DNA from: Streptomyces filipinensis
GTDB taxonomy: Bacteria; Actinomycetota; Actinomycetes; Streptomycetales; Streptomycetaceae
Length of the DNA: 64,000 bases
Direction of reading: 5' to 3'
Assembly: GCF_014649495.1 (NCBI RefSeq)
Contig: NZ_BMTD01000005.1
Coordinates: 248,001-312,000, forward strand
The notes below the pieces were generated by a model. It did no database searches and had not been told where the DNA came from. It saw only the letters and a program-made list of their open reading frames with translations. Positions 53,476-62,525 of this stretch are shown here, one piece after another (position 1 is the stretch's first letter; every line of letters begins with the position of its first letter). Both the position numbers and the translations under genes were made by a program.

Positions 53476-54549
53476 ATGGACCGAACGGCACAGACGGGTG
53501 ACGGTCCCAGGGATGTCATCTGGGACATCACCTACGCGTGCCCGCTGCGGTGTACGCACTGCTACTCCGAGTCGGGCCGGCGCCCCACCCGGCAGGCGGA
53601 CCGAGACCGGATGCTGCGGATCACCGACGCGATCGTCGCGCTGCGCCCGGGCGTGGTGTCGCTCGGCGGCGGCGAGCCGCTGATGGTGCCCTGGATCGAC
53701 GAGGTCGCCCGACGGTTCACCGACAGCGGCGTCAAGGTACTCCTCTACACAGGGGGCTGGCCGGTCACCCGGGCCATGGTGGAACGGCTCGCGGACGTGT
53801 GCTACCGCTTCGTGGTCAGCCTCGACGGACCGAACGCCGAGGTGCACGACGCGATCCGGGGCAGGGCGGGATCGTTCGACCGGGCCCTGCGCACGCTGGA
53901 ACTGCTGGACGAGGTCTCCCGTGCGCGCCGCGGTCAAGGGCTGAAACCACTTCAGTTCGGCACCGAGTGCGTCGTCGTGCGCAGCAACGCCGACCACCTC
54001 GACGCGTTCTGCACCCGGATCGCCCCCCGCTTCCCCGAGATGCGGATCCTGTCGTTCCAGGCGGTGATTCCCGCCGGGCTCGCCAGCCGGCCCGGATTCG
54101 TCGAGCGGGAACTGCCGGACGACGAGCAGGTGCGCCGACTGGGCAGCGAGCAGGAGCGGACGCGTCTCGCCGCTCTCGCGCCGCCGGGCGTGCTGGTGCT
54201 CACCTCGGACAACCTCGAACTGCGGATGGCTCCCGACCAGGTGGCGCGTGGGCTGGGCTTCCAGGTCATCCAGGTGGAGCCGGACGGCGAGGTGCGGGCG
54301 ATGCCCGTGTACGAGGGCACGGTCGGCAACGTCCTCGACGAGCCGGTGGACGTGCTCTGGCGGCGGGCTCTACAGCGGTGGGACGACCCGTTCGTGACCC
54401 GCACGCTGTCCGCGGTCCGCACCATGGCCGACTGGGCGGAAGCGGTACGGCTCATGGACCACCGCTTCGGCACGGACGCCGACCGCGCCCGTTTCACCCG
54501 CCGCCCCGACCTGACCGTCCGTCCCGCCGGCTCGAACGGAGGCAGGTGA
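53476..54549 (+). CDS. Radical SAM enzyme of the lanthipeptide locus
   Basis: 357 residues, CGGAGG upstream of the ATG at 53476. The radical SAM cluster motif is CPLRCTHCYS (CxxxCxxC) at about 22-31, with GGGEPLMVPW (SAM binding) and VSLDGPNAEVHDAIRG. The C-terminal region DGEVRAMPVYEGTVGNVLDEPVDVLWRRAL looks like the end of a SPASM/twitch domain, but its usual cysteines are missing, so probably only the SAM cluster is present. One base separates its stop from the LanKC start, so it belongs to the operon. Its role would be an extra modification on the precursor at 57330, such as a C-C or C-S crosslink, epimerisation or methylation; which one cannot be told. Confidence 0.88.
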   Translation: MDRTAQTGDGPRDVIWDITYACPLRCTHCYSESGRRPTRQADRDRMLRITDAIVALRPGVVSLGGGEPLMVPWIDEVARRFTDSGVKVLLYTGGWPVTRAMVERLADVCYRFVVSLDGPNAEVHDAIRGRAGSFDRALRTLELLDEVSRARRGQGLKPLQFGTECVVVRSNADHLDAFCTRIAPRFPEMRILSFQAVIPAGLASRPGFVERELPDDEQVRRLGSEQERTRLAALAPPGVLVLTSDNLELRMAPDQVARGLGFQVIQVEPDGEVRAMPVYEGTVGNVLDEPVDVLWRRALQRWDDPFVTRTLSAVRTMADWAEAVRLMDHRFGTDADRARFTRRPDLTVRPAGSNGGR

Positions 54550-54550
54550 C

Positions 54551-57310
54551 ATGAACCAGGACACGGTGCTGTTCGACGTCGTCACAGCGGTACTCGCACG
54601 CGCCGGGGACGGCGACGCGGGCCCTCTCGGCGAGTGGCGGGTACGGGCCGGGGACTTCTGGTGCTACGTCTCCCCGCCGCGCGAGTCACGACAGGCACAG
54701 GGCTGGAAGCTGCACCTCTCGGCGACGCCGCTGTCGGCCCCCGTCGTCCTGTCGCGTGCCGCCGAGGTGCTGGTACGCCGCGGCTGCCGGTTCAAGTTCG
54801 CCGGGACCCTTGAGCGTGCCGGCGAGCTGATCTCCCGGCACTACGAGCGGGGCGGCGGCGGGAAGTTCCTCACCGTCTACCCGGAAGGCGACGACGACTG
54901 GCTGCGGGACCTGGCCGGCGAGCTGCACCGGGCGACCCTGGGGCTGCCCGGGCCGGGCATCCTGTCCGACCGTCCGTGCTTCCCCCACAGCCTGGTGCAC
55001 TACCGGTACGGCGTCTTCAGTGGGGTGAGCACGCTGGACGGCGACGGGATGCGCGCCGCGATGCTCATCGCCCCGGACGGTGCACTCGTCCGCGACAGCC
55101 GCCGGCCTTGGTTCGCTCCGCCGCCGTGGGCCCCACGCGATCCGTTCGCGCCCGAACGGGGCACCGAACCACCCAAGCCCGCACCGGTGCTGCTCCACGG
55201 GCGGTTCCTGGTGCGCGCGGTGATCCGGCACGCCTACGCCGGGGGTGTCTACCGAGCCGTGGACCAGGACACCGGGGACGCGGTCGTCATCAAGCAGGCG
55301 CGCCGTCACGCGGCGGCCACGCTCGCCGGGGGTGACGCCCGCGATCTACGGCGTCACGAGGCGAGGATGCTGGAGGACTTCGCCGACAGCGGCTTCACCC
55401 CGCGCCCGGTGGCCGTGTTCGAGCAGCAGGGTGACCTGTTCCTGGTCCAGGAAGCCCTCACGGGTGTCACTCTGCGCCGCTGGGTGCTCGACCGGCTGCC
55501 CCTCGACGACGGCGACACATGGGGACCCGATCCTGACGAGACCCTCGCCACGGCCCGCCGGCTGGCCGAGATGATGCGTGCGGTACACCACAGGGGCTGG
55601 GTCCTGCGGGACTTCAACCCCAACAACGTGATGGTCACCGACGACGGAATCCTGCGGCTGGTCGACCTGGAGACGCTCGCCCGGCCGGGAGAACCCGTGC
55701 TGCGCGTCCACACCCCGGGGTACGCGGCGGCCGAGCAGGTCAACGCGGCACGCATCGATCTCGCGCCCGGGATCGAGTCCGACCTGTACAGTCTCGGCGC
55801 CACCCTGTTCTATCTGGCCACCGGAGTGGATCCGCTCCTCGCCGCCGGTGACGGCGGCGTCGGCGCGGAGAAGGAGCGGCTGGCCTCCTGGCTGGCACGG
55901 CTGTCGGCGGGCAACCCGGCCGCGCGTCGCCTCGCCCCGCTCGTACGGGCGTTGCTCGACGACGACCCAGCGGCACGTCCCGCCCTGGACGAGGTCCTGC
56001 ACCGGTTGCGCGAGGCGGACACCGAACGGGCGCCGTCCGGTCCGGCTCCGGTGTCACGGTCCATCGGGGAGGGCGAGCTCAAGCAGCTCGTCACGGACGG
56101 TCTCGACCATCTGCTCGCCACCATGGACCCACGGCGCTCCGACCGGCTGTGGCCCTCCGGCCCCGTCGGCACCGCGTCGGACCCGTTCAACGTCCAGCAC
56201 GGCGCCGCAGGAGTGCTCGGCGTCCTGGTCCACGCCCATCGGCTCGAACCGCAGCCGGCCCTGCGTGCGGCGGTGCGCGCGGCGGCGGACTGGATCAGCG
56301 GGCTGGTGGGGCGCGAACCGCGTTGTCTGCCGGGGCTGTACTACGGGCGGTCCGGTACCGCCTGGGCGCTGCTGGACGCGGCCGGGCTGCTGGAGGACAC
56401 CGCGCTGCTGGCACACGCCATGGGCCTGGCCGAGGGGACGCCGCTGGAGGGACCCGTACCGGATGTCTGCCACGGTGTGGCCGGGGCCGGGCTGACCCAG
56501 CTGCGGTTCTGGGAGGCCACCGGGGAGCCGCGGTTCCTGGACCGGGCGCGGCGGGCGGCCGAGGCGGTGGCGGCCTTGGCGGCGCGCCGGGACGGGCTGC
56601 TGCTGTGGCCCATTCCCCGGGAGGTGCTGGCAGGCTCCGACGACCTCGCCCACTACGGGTTCGCGCACGGCGTGGCGGGTGTCGGCGCCTTCCTCCTGGC
56701 AGCCGCACGGGCCACCGGCACGGCCGCGTACGCCGAGTTGGCCGTCGAGGCCTCCCGGACGCTGCTCGGCGTGGCCGAGGTGGAGGACGGGGCGGCGTAC
56801 TGGCGGACCGGGGAGCCGGGCAGCCCGCGCAAAACCCACTGGTGCAGCGGCTCCTCGGGGGCGGGCACCTTCCTGCTGCACGCCTGGCAGGAGACCGGCG
56901 ACGAGGATCTTCTGACGGTGGCACGGCAGGCGGCCGTGGCCGTGCGCCGCACCCGCTGGCACGAAGGGCCCACCCAGTGCCACGGCCTCGCCGGCGACGG
57001 CGAGTTCCTGCTCGACCTCGCTCAGACCACCGGTGACGGCACATACCGGGGCTGGGCCGAGGAGCTCGCGGCGGGCATCCATGTCCGCCATGTCGTCCGG
57101 GACGGGCGCATGGTCGTCCCCGACGACACGGGCACGGCCGTCTGGGCCGACTTCAACACCGGGCTCTCCGGAGTGGTCGCCTTCCTGACGCGCCTCGCGC
57201 ACGGCGGCCCGCGGATGTGGCTGCCGCGGGCGCTGACGGCAGCCGGACCCGAGGACTCCGGCGCGGAGGTGGCCCATGCCGCTCCCGCACCGGCCGACGA
57301 CCCGCGATGA
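54551..57310 (+). CDS. Class IV-type lanthionine synthetase (LanL/LanKC)
   Basis: 919 residues. An N-terminal lyase-like region (1 to about 210, including HYRYGVFSGVSTLDGDG) precedes a Ser/Thr-kinase-like domain (about 214-490: VVIKQARRH lysine, HHRGWVLRDFNPNNV catalytic loop, LVDLETLA metal site). The C-terminal LanC-like cyclase (about 505-900) has CHGVAGAG and YGFAHGVAGVGAF repeats. Zinc ligands are present: Cys765 in HWCSGSSG and Cys810-His811 in CHGLAGDGE. Retained zinc ligands separate class IV LanL from zinc-less class III LanKC. It phosphorylates and eliminates Ser/Thr in the precursor and adds Cys thiols to form lanthionine rings. Upstream is the radical SAM gene; 14 bases downstream is the precursor's ribosome site zone. 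Confidence 0.93.
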   Translation: MNQDTVLFDVVTAVLARAGDGDAGPLGEWRVRAGDFWCYVSPPRESRQAQGWKLHLSATPLSAPVVLSRAAEVLVRRGCRFKFAGTLERAGELISRHYERGGGGKFLTVYPEGDDDWLRDLAGELHRATLGLPGPGILSDRPCFPHSLVHYRYGVFSGVSTLDGDGMRAAMLIAPDGALVRDSRRPWFAPPPWAPRDPFAPERGTEPPKPAPVLLHGRFLVRAVIRHAYAGGVYRAVDQDTGDAVVIKQARRHAAATLAGGDARDLRRHEARMLEDFADSGFTPRPVAVFEQQGDLFLVQEALTGVTLRRWVLDRLPLDDGDTWGPDPDETLATARRLAEMMRAVHHRGWVLRDFNPNNVMVTDDGILRLVDLETLARPGEPVLRVHTPGYAAAEQVNAARIDLAPGIESDLYSLGATLFYLATGVDPLLAAGDGGVGAEKERLASWLARLSAGNPAARRLAPLVRALLDDDPAARPALDEVLHRLREADTERAPSGPAPVSRSIGEGELKQLVTDGLDHLLATMDPRRSDRLWPSGPVGTASDPFNVQHGAAGVLGVLVHAHRLEPQPALRAAVRAAADWISGLVGREPRCLPGLYYGRSGTAWALLDAAGLLEDTALLAHAMGLAEGTPLEGPVPDVCHGVAGAGLTQLRFWEATGEPRFLDRARRAAEAVAALAARRDGLLLWPIPREVLAGSDDLAHYGFAHGVAGVGAFLLAAARATGTAAYAELAVEASRTLLGVAEVEDGAAYWRTGEPGSPRKTHWCSGSSGAGTFLLHAWQETGDEDLLTVARQAAVAVRRTRWHEGPTQCHGLAGDGEFLLDLAQTTGDGTYRGWAEELAAGIHVRHVVRDGRMVVPDDTGTAVWADFNTGLSGVVAFLTRLAHGGPRMWLPRALTAAGPEDSGAEVAHAAPAPADDPR

Positions 57311-57329
57311 CGAAAGGAGGTGAATGGCA

Positions 57330-57431
57330 ATGGAGTTCGACGTGAACGCCCTGCAGGTTCTGGAGCAGGAGGAGCCCGAGAGCGGCGCCTGGCCCGAGCC
57401 GACGCGGTGCTCGTGCTGCAGCACCTTCTGA
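57330..57431 (+). CDS. Lanthipeptide precursor peptide
   Basis: 33-residue peptide starting at the ATG at 57330; a second in-frame ATG at 57324 would add Met-Ala. GAAAGGAGGTGA at 57312-57323 is an almost perfect ribosome site, typical of a highly expressed structural gene. The leader is MEFDVNALQVLEQEE (amphipathic helix with a LQVLE motif like class III/IV leaders). The C-terminal part, residues 21-33, is WPEPTRCSCCSTF: three Cys (27, 29, 30) and Thr25, Ser28, Ser31, Thr32 packed into nine residues. Position right after the synthetase, size, leader and core chemistry make this the substrate. The cleavage site is not clear; GA|W or earlier is plausible. Confidence 0.85.
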   Translation: MEFDVNALQVLEQEEPESGAWPEPTRCSCCSTF

Positions 57432-57449
57432 CGGCTGCGGCCGCAACCA

Positions 57450-57483
57450 GGTCACCGCCCTCGCTCCGACGGGGGCGGTGACC
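57450..57483 (+). terminator. Attenuator hairpin after the precursor gene
   Basis: Perfect 11-bp stem, GGTCACCGCCC at 57450-57460 with its complement at 57473-57483, 12-nt loop. It starts 19 bases after the precursor's stop and 38 bases before the M14 gene. Such hairpins after lanthipeptide structural genes set a high precursor to low downstream ratio. Confidence 0.75.
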
Positions 57484-57521
57484 GACCCACACCACCGACC
57501 AGGCACCGGGAAGGGCAGACC

Positions 57522-59822
57522 ATGCGGACACGACGGGCCCACGGCAGGGCACTGAGGCCGCTCTTCGCCGCCCCGGCGGGAGCCGTCGTCCTGGCCGCTC
57601 TGCTGGCACCGACGCCCACGCCGGCGTCCGGACCTTCCTCCCTTGACCGGGCCGTGCTCTCCACCGACCGGGCCGTGTCCAGGCCCTGTCACTCGGCCGT
57701 CCTCCGCCCGGGTGCTCCAGGAGTCTCGGTGCGCGAGGTGACGACGCCGGCGGACGGTGTGCTGCGGGCGCGGCTGACACTACGGGGCGACGCGACCGGA
57801 GACTGGGACCTGGCCGTGTTCGACAAGGCCTCCGGGACCCTGGTCGACGCCTCCTCCGGGCCGCACAGCCGGGAGCTGGCCGAGGGCACCGTCACCCGAG
57901 GGCAGCGGCTGGTGGTGCAGGGCTGCCGCTATGCCGGACGGGCCCGCACGGTCTCGCTGGAGGTCGAGGTCGTGCCCGCGCAGGGGCAGCCCGCTCCCGC
58001 TCGCCCTGCTGCCACCCCGCCGACGCCCCCCTCCGCCCTGCCCTCCGGCCGCACCACGTATCGGCAACTGTACGAGTACCAGTACGAGTTGAAGGAACTC
58101 GCCCGTACCCATCCATCCCTGGTCACGTCGATCACACTGCCCTACCTCACCGCCGAGGGGCGGGAGGTGTCCGGGGTGGAAGTGTCCACCGACCCGGCCC
58201 GGACCGAGGACGGCAAGCCGGTGATGCTCACCCTCGGCCTGCATCACGCCTCCGAGTGGCCCAGCGGGGAGATCGCCATGGAGTGGGCGTACGAGCTGGC
58301 CTCCGGCTACCGCACCGATCCCCGGATCCGTGCGCTGGTACGCCGGACCCGCAGCGTCATCGTGCCGGTGGTCAACCCCGACGGCTTCGCCGTCTCCCGC
58401 ACAGCGGCACCCAAGGGCGACTTCTCCCGCTTCGACTACGAGGACAAGCGCAAGAACTGCGAGGCCGGGGACTCGCCGCCGGAGTACCGCACGGGGCCGT
58501 GCTCCGCCAACCAGGCCGGACGGATGCGCGGGGTGGACCTCAACCGCAACTACGCGGGCTTCTGGGGCGGCGCCGGGGCCTCCCCCCTGTGGGACGACGA
58601 CCACTACCGCGGCTCGGCGCCCTTCTCCGAGCCCGAGACCCGCGATGTGCGCTCCCTCGTCTCCACCCGGCAGGTCACGGACCTGGTGAGCCTGCACACC
58701 TATGGCGACCTCGTGGTGCGCCCGCCGGGTTCCAACGACACCCAACCGCCGCTGGACGAACCGGCGTACCGGGCCCTGAGCGACCGGCTGGCCTCCCACA
58801 ACGGCTACCGCAGCATCCCGGCGCGGGAGTTGTACGAGGCGACCGGGATGACGGAGGACTGGTCGTACTGGGCCACCGGAGGGTTCGGCCTGACCCTGGA
58901 GATCGGCCCGCGCACCGCCCATCCCCCCTACGCGGACGGGGTGGTGGCCGAGTACAACGGTACGGCGCCCGCGGCCGGGGCGGGCAAGGGCGGCAACCGC
59001 GCGGCGCTGCTGGAGATGCTCGCCGACACCGCCGACCCGGCGGCGCACGCCACGGTGACGGGAACGGCGCCGCGTGGATACCGGCTGCGGCTGCACAAGT
59101 CCTTCCGGACCCCCACCTCGCCGGTCCGGCGGCCGGACGGTTCGCAGGGGCCGCCGCTCACGGTGGCCGACACGCTCGATTCGACGCTTCTCGCCCCGGG
59201 CGGCGGGTTCACCTGGTCGGTCAACCCCTCCACCCGGCCCTACGTGGCAGGGCGGTACGGAAGGGAGCCGCAGGCACCCGTCCAGCCGCCCTTCCTCCTC
59301 GGCCACCCGTCCGCCCTGCCTCCGGTGAACACCGACTACCCCACCGATCCGGCGGCGGACCGGGTCCCGTTCACCGTGGAAGGACCGCCACGGGCCGACA
59401 ACGGCAGAATGACCGTGTCGATCAACTGGCGGTCCCGGAAGACCGAATGGGACCTGTACGTCCTGGACCCGGCCGGGAAGACGGTGGGCGAGTCGGTGGT
59501 GGGCGACACCGACTCCCAGCAGGTCGTCATGTTCGACCCGCCGCCCGGCCGGTACACCGCCGTGGTGGTCGACTTCCAGCAGGCCGACCCCGCCAGCCCG
59601 GACGCCTGGACGGGCCGGGTCGACTTCCGGTCACCGCTGCCCACGGTCCACGGCCCCACCGAGGCGTACACGCTGACCTGTGCGGACCGGGCCGGACACC
59701 GTGTGGGGAGCACCGAGGTCACCGTCGGCCGGGGCCAGCGGGTCGATGTGGGGCAGGTGTGCGGGAGCGGCGGCCGGCGGGCGGACCGTCACGGTGCCGG
59801 TTCGGGGCCGTACCGCAGGTAG
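57522..59822 (+). CDS. Secreted M14 zinc carboxypeptidase
   Basis: 766 residues from the ATG at 57522. Signal peptide (RPLFAAPAGAVVLAALLAPTPTPASG), an N-terminal beta-domain (about 60-150), then an M14 catalytic domain starting TTYRQLYEYQYELKELARTHPSL. Zinc ligands His242 and Glu245 (HHASE), third ligand His392 in SLHTYG, substrate-binding DLNRNY and the general base Glu460 in TLEIGP are all present. A C-terminal beta domain (about 610-740, WRSRKTEWDLYVLDPAGKTVGESV) resembles a pre-peptidase C-terminal fold. It removes C-terminal residues or processes peptides outside the cell. It lies 90 bp after the precursor behind an attenuator, so a maturation role is plausible; it overlaps the convergent response-regulator gene by 34 bp. 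Confidence 0.9.
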   Translation: MRTRRAHGRALRPLFAAPAGAVVLAALLAPTPTPASGPSSLDRAVLSTDRAVSRPCHSAVLRPGAPGVSVREVTTPADGVLRARLTLRGDATGDWDLAVFDKASGTLVDASSGPHSRELAEGTVTRGQRLVVQGCRYAGRARTVSLEVEVVPAQGQPAPARPAATPPTPPSALPSGRTTYRQLYEYQYELKELARTHPSLVTSITLPYLTAEGREVSGVEVSTDPARTEDGKPVMLTLGLHHASEWPSGEIAMEWAYELASGYRTDPRIRALVRRTRSVIVPVVNPDGFAVSRTAAPKGDFSRFDYEDKRKNCEAGDSPPEYRTGPCSANQAGRMRGVDLNRNYAGFWGGAGASPLWDDDHYRGSAPFSEPETRDVRSLVSTRQVTDLVSLHTYGDLVVRPPGSNDTQPPLDEPAYRALSDRLASHNGYRSIPARELYEATGMTEDWSYWATGGFGLTLEIGPRTAHPPYADGVVAEYNGTAPAAGAGKGGNRAALLEMLADTADPAAHATVTGTAPRGYRLRLHKSFRTPTSPVRRPDGSQGPPLTVADTLDSTLLAPGGGFTWSVNPSTRPYVAGRYGREPQAPVQPPFLLGHPSALPPVNTDYPTDPAADRVPFTVEGPPRADNGRMTVSINWRSRKTEWDLYVLDPAGKTVGESVVGDTDSQQVVMFDPPPGRYTAVVVDFQQADPASPDAWTGRVDFRSPLPTVHGPTEAYTLTCADRAGHRVGSTEVTVGRGQRVDVGQVCGSGGRRADRHGAGSGPYRR

Positions 59823-60484
59823 GTGAGCACCGCGGTGACACGGCGGTGCAGCTGAGTCTCCTCCGCCAGGCCCAGCTTGGCGAAGGTGGAGTTGACGTGC
59901 TTCTCGATGGTCGACTCCGACAGTGACAGGGACTCCGCGATGGACCGGTTGTTCTTGCCCTGGGCCATGTGCCGCAGCACATCGAGCTCCCGGCGTGTCA
60001 GCTGCGACAACGGCGCGTCCGTGGTGCGGGTGAGACTGCCCACCAGGACCTCCACGATACGCGGGTCGATCACAGAACGTCCGGCGGCGACCTCCCGCAG
60101 GGCCCGTAGCAGCTCCTCCAGCTCGCCGATGCGTTCCTTGAGCAGGTAGGCCAGTCCGTCGGTGCCGTGCTGGAACAGCGCGAAGGCGTACTGCTCGTTG
60201 GCGTGCTGCGACAGGACGACCACGCCGATGCCCGGGTGGGCGGCGCGGATGGCGTGGGCGGCGGTGATGCCCTCGGTGTGGTGGTCGGGAGGCATCCGGA
60301 TGTCGGCGATCACGGCGTCGGGACGGAACCGGTGCACCGCGTCCAGCAGTTCGTCCGCCGTGCCGACGGCCGCGACCACGACGACCTCGCCGGTGTCCTC
60401 CAACAGGCGTCGGGTGCCCTCGCGTACCAGGTAGTGGTCCTCGGCGATGACCACGCGCATCCTGCCGGACATCGGTTCAGACAT
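59789..60484 (-). CDS. NarL-type response regulator
   Basis: 231 residues from the ATG at 60484, which overlaps the kinase stop by 8 bases. Receiver domain with acidic pocket AEDHYLVREG, phosphoacceptor Asp61 (VIADIRMPPD), switch and Lys in GLAYLLKERI; C-terminal LuxR HTH: LTRRELDVLRHMAQGKNNRSIAESLSLSESTIEKHVNSTFAKLGL. Partner of the kinase encoded directly upstream. Whether it controls the lanthipeptide operon, with which it is convergent, or unrelated genes cannot be said. Confidence 0.93.
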   Translation of the reverse strand: MSEPMSGRMRVVIAEDHYLVREGTRRLLEDTGEVVVVAAVGTADELLDAVHRFRPDAVIADIRMPPDHHTEGITAAHAIRAAHPGIGVVVLSQHANEQYAFALFQHGTDGLAYLLKERIGELEELLRALREVAAGRSVIDPRIVEVLVGSLTRTTDAPLSQLTRRELDVLRHMAQGKNNRSIAESLSLSESTIEKHVNSTFAKLGLAEETQLHRRVTAVLTYLRYGPEPAP

Positions 60485-62525
60485 CGGTGGTCTCCCGTCG
60501 CGTCTCGGTGATACGTGCCCGCAGAGTGGTCCCGTCACCGGGCCGGCTGATGATGGACAGTTCGCCGCCGACCGCCTCGATCCGGTCCCGCATCCCGGTG
60601 AGCCCCGAGCCCGGCCCGGTCGTCGGGCACAGCCCCACCCCGTCGTCGCTCACGTCCAGCAGCAGCGATCCGCCGGCGCGTCCGATCCGCACCGTCACAC
60701 GGCCCGCCCGGGCATGCTTGAGGACATTGGTGAACGCCTCCGACACCAGGAAGAACGCCGCCTCCTCGATGTCGGGCGTGAAGCGCGCCGGACGCACGGA
60801 CGGCTCGATCTCGACCGTCACCGGGATCGGCAGCCTGCGGGCCCGGGACATCACGGCCGCCGCCAGGCCCTGGTCGGTCAGCACGGGGGGATGAATGCCG
60901 TGGGCGAGCTCGCGCAGCCCGTCGATGACGCGGCAGGCGTCGTCCTGCAGTTCCGTGAGGGTGGTGTACACCGTGTCGCCGTTGCGGCACAGCTGGTTGC
61001 GGGCGAGCCGCAGCTTCGCCACGAGCGCGACGAGTTCCTGCTGGATCCCGTCGTGGAGCTGGCGTTCGATCCTGCGTCTTTCGGTGTCCTGGGCCTGCAC
61101 GAGCCGCGTGCGGGAGGCGTTGAGCTCGCTGGCCTGACGCTGCACTTCCTCGATACGGATGGAGAGTTCGGCGTTCAGCCGTGCGTTGTGCACCGCGAGC
61201 GCCGCCTGCCGGGCCAGGGTCTCCACGAGGTCACGGTCCTCGGGGGTGAACCGGCCCTCGTCCTTGGGCCCGTACTCGATGAAGCCGAGAGCGTCGTCGC
61301 CGTAGCAGAGCCCCACCCTGGTCCGTGACGAGCCCGCGCCGTCGGGCGGCACACCCGCCGTCCCGTCGGCAGAGGGCAGCCGGCCCGGCCCGGAGGTGCC
61401 CAACTCGACGCGCACCCAGCGCAGATCCAGCCACTCCTGCAGGCTGACGGCGAGCTGAGGTGCCAGCAGCGTCAGGTCGTAGGCGTGCTCAAGGGTCGTG
61501 CCGAACTGCACCAGCAGTTCGAAGTTGGAGGGGCGCACCCCGAACACATGTCGCGCGGCCAGCCGGTTGGCCTGCCGGCGCAGGGGCTGGCACAGCATCG
61601 TCACGCTCACGGCGACCAGGACCGCCGCGCTGATGGGCAGGTACTGGCTCGCGGTGAGCCCGAGGGCGGTGACCATGCCCAGGTACCATCCGCCGATGAT
61701 GGTCCAGAGCAGTCCGTAGACGGTGGAGCGCCGGGCGGTGAAGTCCAGTCCCGGCAGCCGGTGCCGGAACGCCCCGTACACCAGACCCGCCGAGACCACG
61801 ACGTAGGGCAACGCGCCCAGGGCGCAGCCGATGAAGTACGCCGGCCCGTCGTCTCCCTGCCACATCCGGAACAGCCTCATGGAGCCGCGTCCGGCGAACA
61901 GGGCGAAGGCCGCCGCCGCGACCGTCCGCCACCGGCCCGCGTTCCGGGCACCGGACCGCCGTGTGTCCAGCACCGACCGCACCACCAACAGACCCGCCCC
62001 CACCGCGGGCATCCATGCCTCCGGCTGGACCAGCAGCCGCAGCCGCAGCCACAGGGGCATCGGCACCAGCATCACCACGAGGGGAGCCGCGAGCAGCAGC
62101 CACAGAGAGCGCAGCGCGACGCGTTCGTAGGGGTGGTGCTCGCGTCCGTCCGGCAGCAGCGCGAGCAGCCGGGCGACCATGACGGCCGCCACCACGTCGA
62201 CCATCCGCGCCAGCAACAGCAGCGGCCAGCTGACGGCCGGCCCCGGGACCCAGCCGGCAGCGGAGCCGAGGAACGCCACGGTGAACCGCACCACCAGCCC
62301 CAGGGCCGCCCACGATCCCACCGCCAGCAACCGTCGTGCGACCGGATGCCCCGGCGCCTTCCAGCACAGCGACAGCCCCGCCAGATAACACGGCAGCACC
62401 GCTCCCAGAGCCCAGGGAAGCGTCCGCGAGGCCGCGAGCCCGGCCCCGAGCGCAACGGCGTAGAGCAGCCCCAGTCCACCGCTGACCGCCAGGACACGCA
62501 TGCCCCGTGCGTCCTCAACCGCCAT
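60477..62525 (-). CDS. NarL/DesK-type sensor histidine kinase
   Basis: 682 residues. Seven to nine hydrophobic helices fill residues 1-320 (membrane sensor), followed by a GAF-like domain (about 340-440, LLVQFGTTLEHAYDLTLL... and LCYGDDALGFIEYGPKDEGRFTPEDRDLVETLARQAALAVHNARL), the HisKA_3 dimerisation helix ERRRIERQLHDGIQQELVAL (phosphoacceptor His) and HATPase motifs FLVSEAFTNVLKHA, DVSDDGVGL and GLTGMRDRIEAVGG. It phosphorylates the coupled response regulator. The signal is unknown; the large membrane part suggests an envelope or lipid cue. Confidence 0.92.
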   Translation of the reverse strand: MAVEDARGMRVLAVSGGLGLLYAVALGAGLAASRTLPWALGAVLPCYLAGLSLCWKAPGHPVARRLLAVGSWAALGLVVRFTVAFLGSAAGWVPGPAVSWPLLLLARMVDVVAAVMVARLLALLPDGREHHPYERVALRSLWLLLAAPLVVMLVPMPLWLRLRLLVQPEAWMPAVGAGLLVVRSVLDTRRSGARNAGRWRTVAAAAFALFAGRGSMRLFRMWQGDDGPAYFIGCALGALPYVVVSAGLVYGAFRHRLPGLDFTARRSTVYGLLWTIIGGWYLGMVTALGLTASQYLPISAAVLVAVSVTMLCQPLRRQANRLAARHVFGVRPSNFELLVQFGTTLEHAYDLTLLAPQLAVSLQEWLDLRWVRVELGTSGPGRLPSADGTAGVPPDGAGSSRTRVGLCYGDDALGFIEYGPKDEGRFTPEDRDLVETLARQAALAVHNARLNAELSIRIEEVQRQASELNASRTRLVQAQDTERRRIERQLHDGIQQELVALVAKLRLARNQLCRNGDTVYTTLTELQDDACRVIDGLRELAHGIHPPVLTDQGLAAAVMSRARRLPIPVTVEIEPSVRPARFTPDIEEAAFFLVSEAFTNVLKHARAGRVTVRIGRAGGSLLLDVSDDGVGLCPTTGPGSGLTGMRDRIEAVGGELSIISRPGDGTTLRARITETRRETTDV

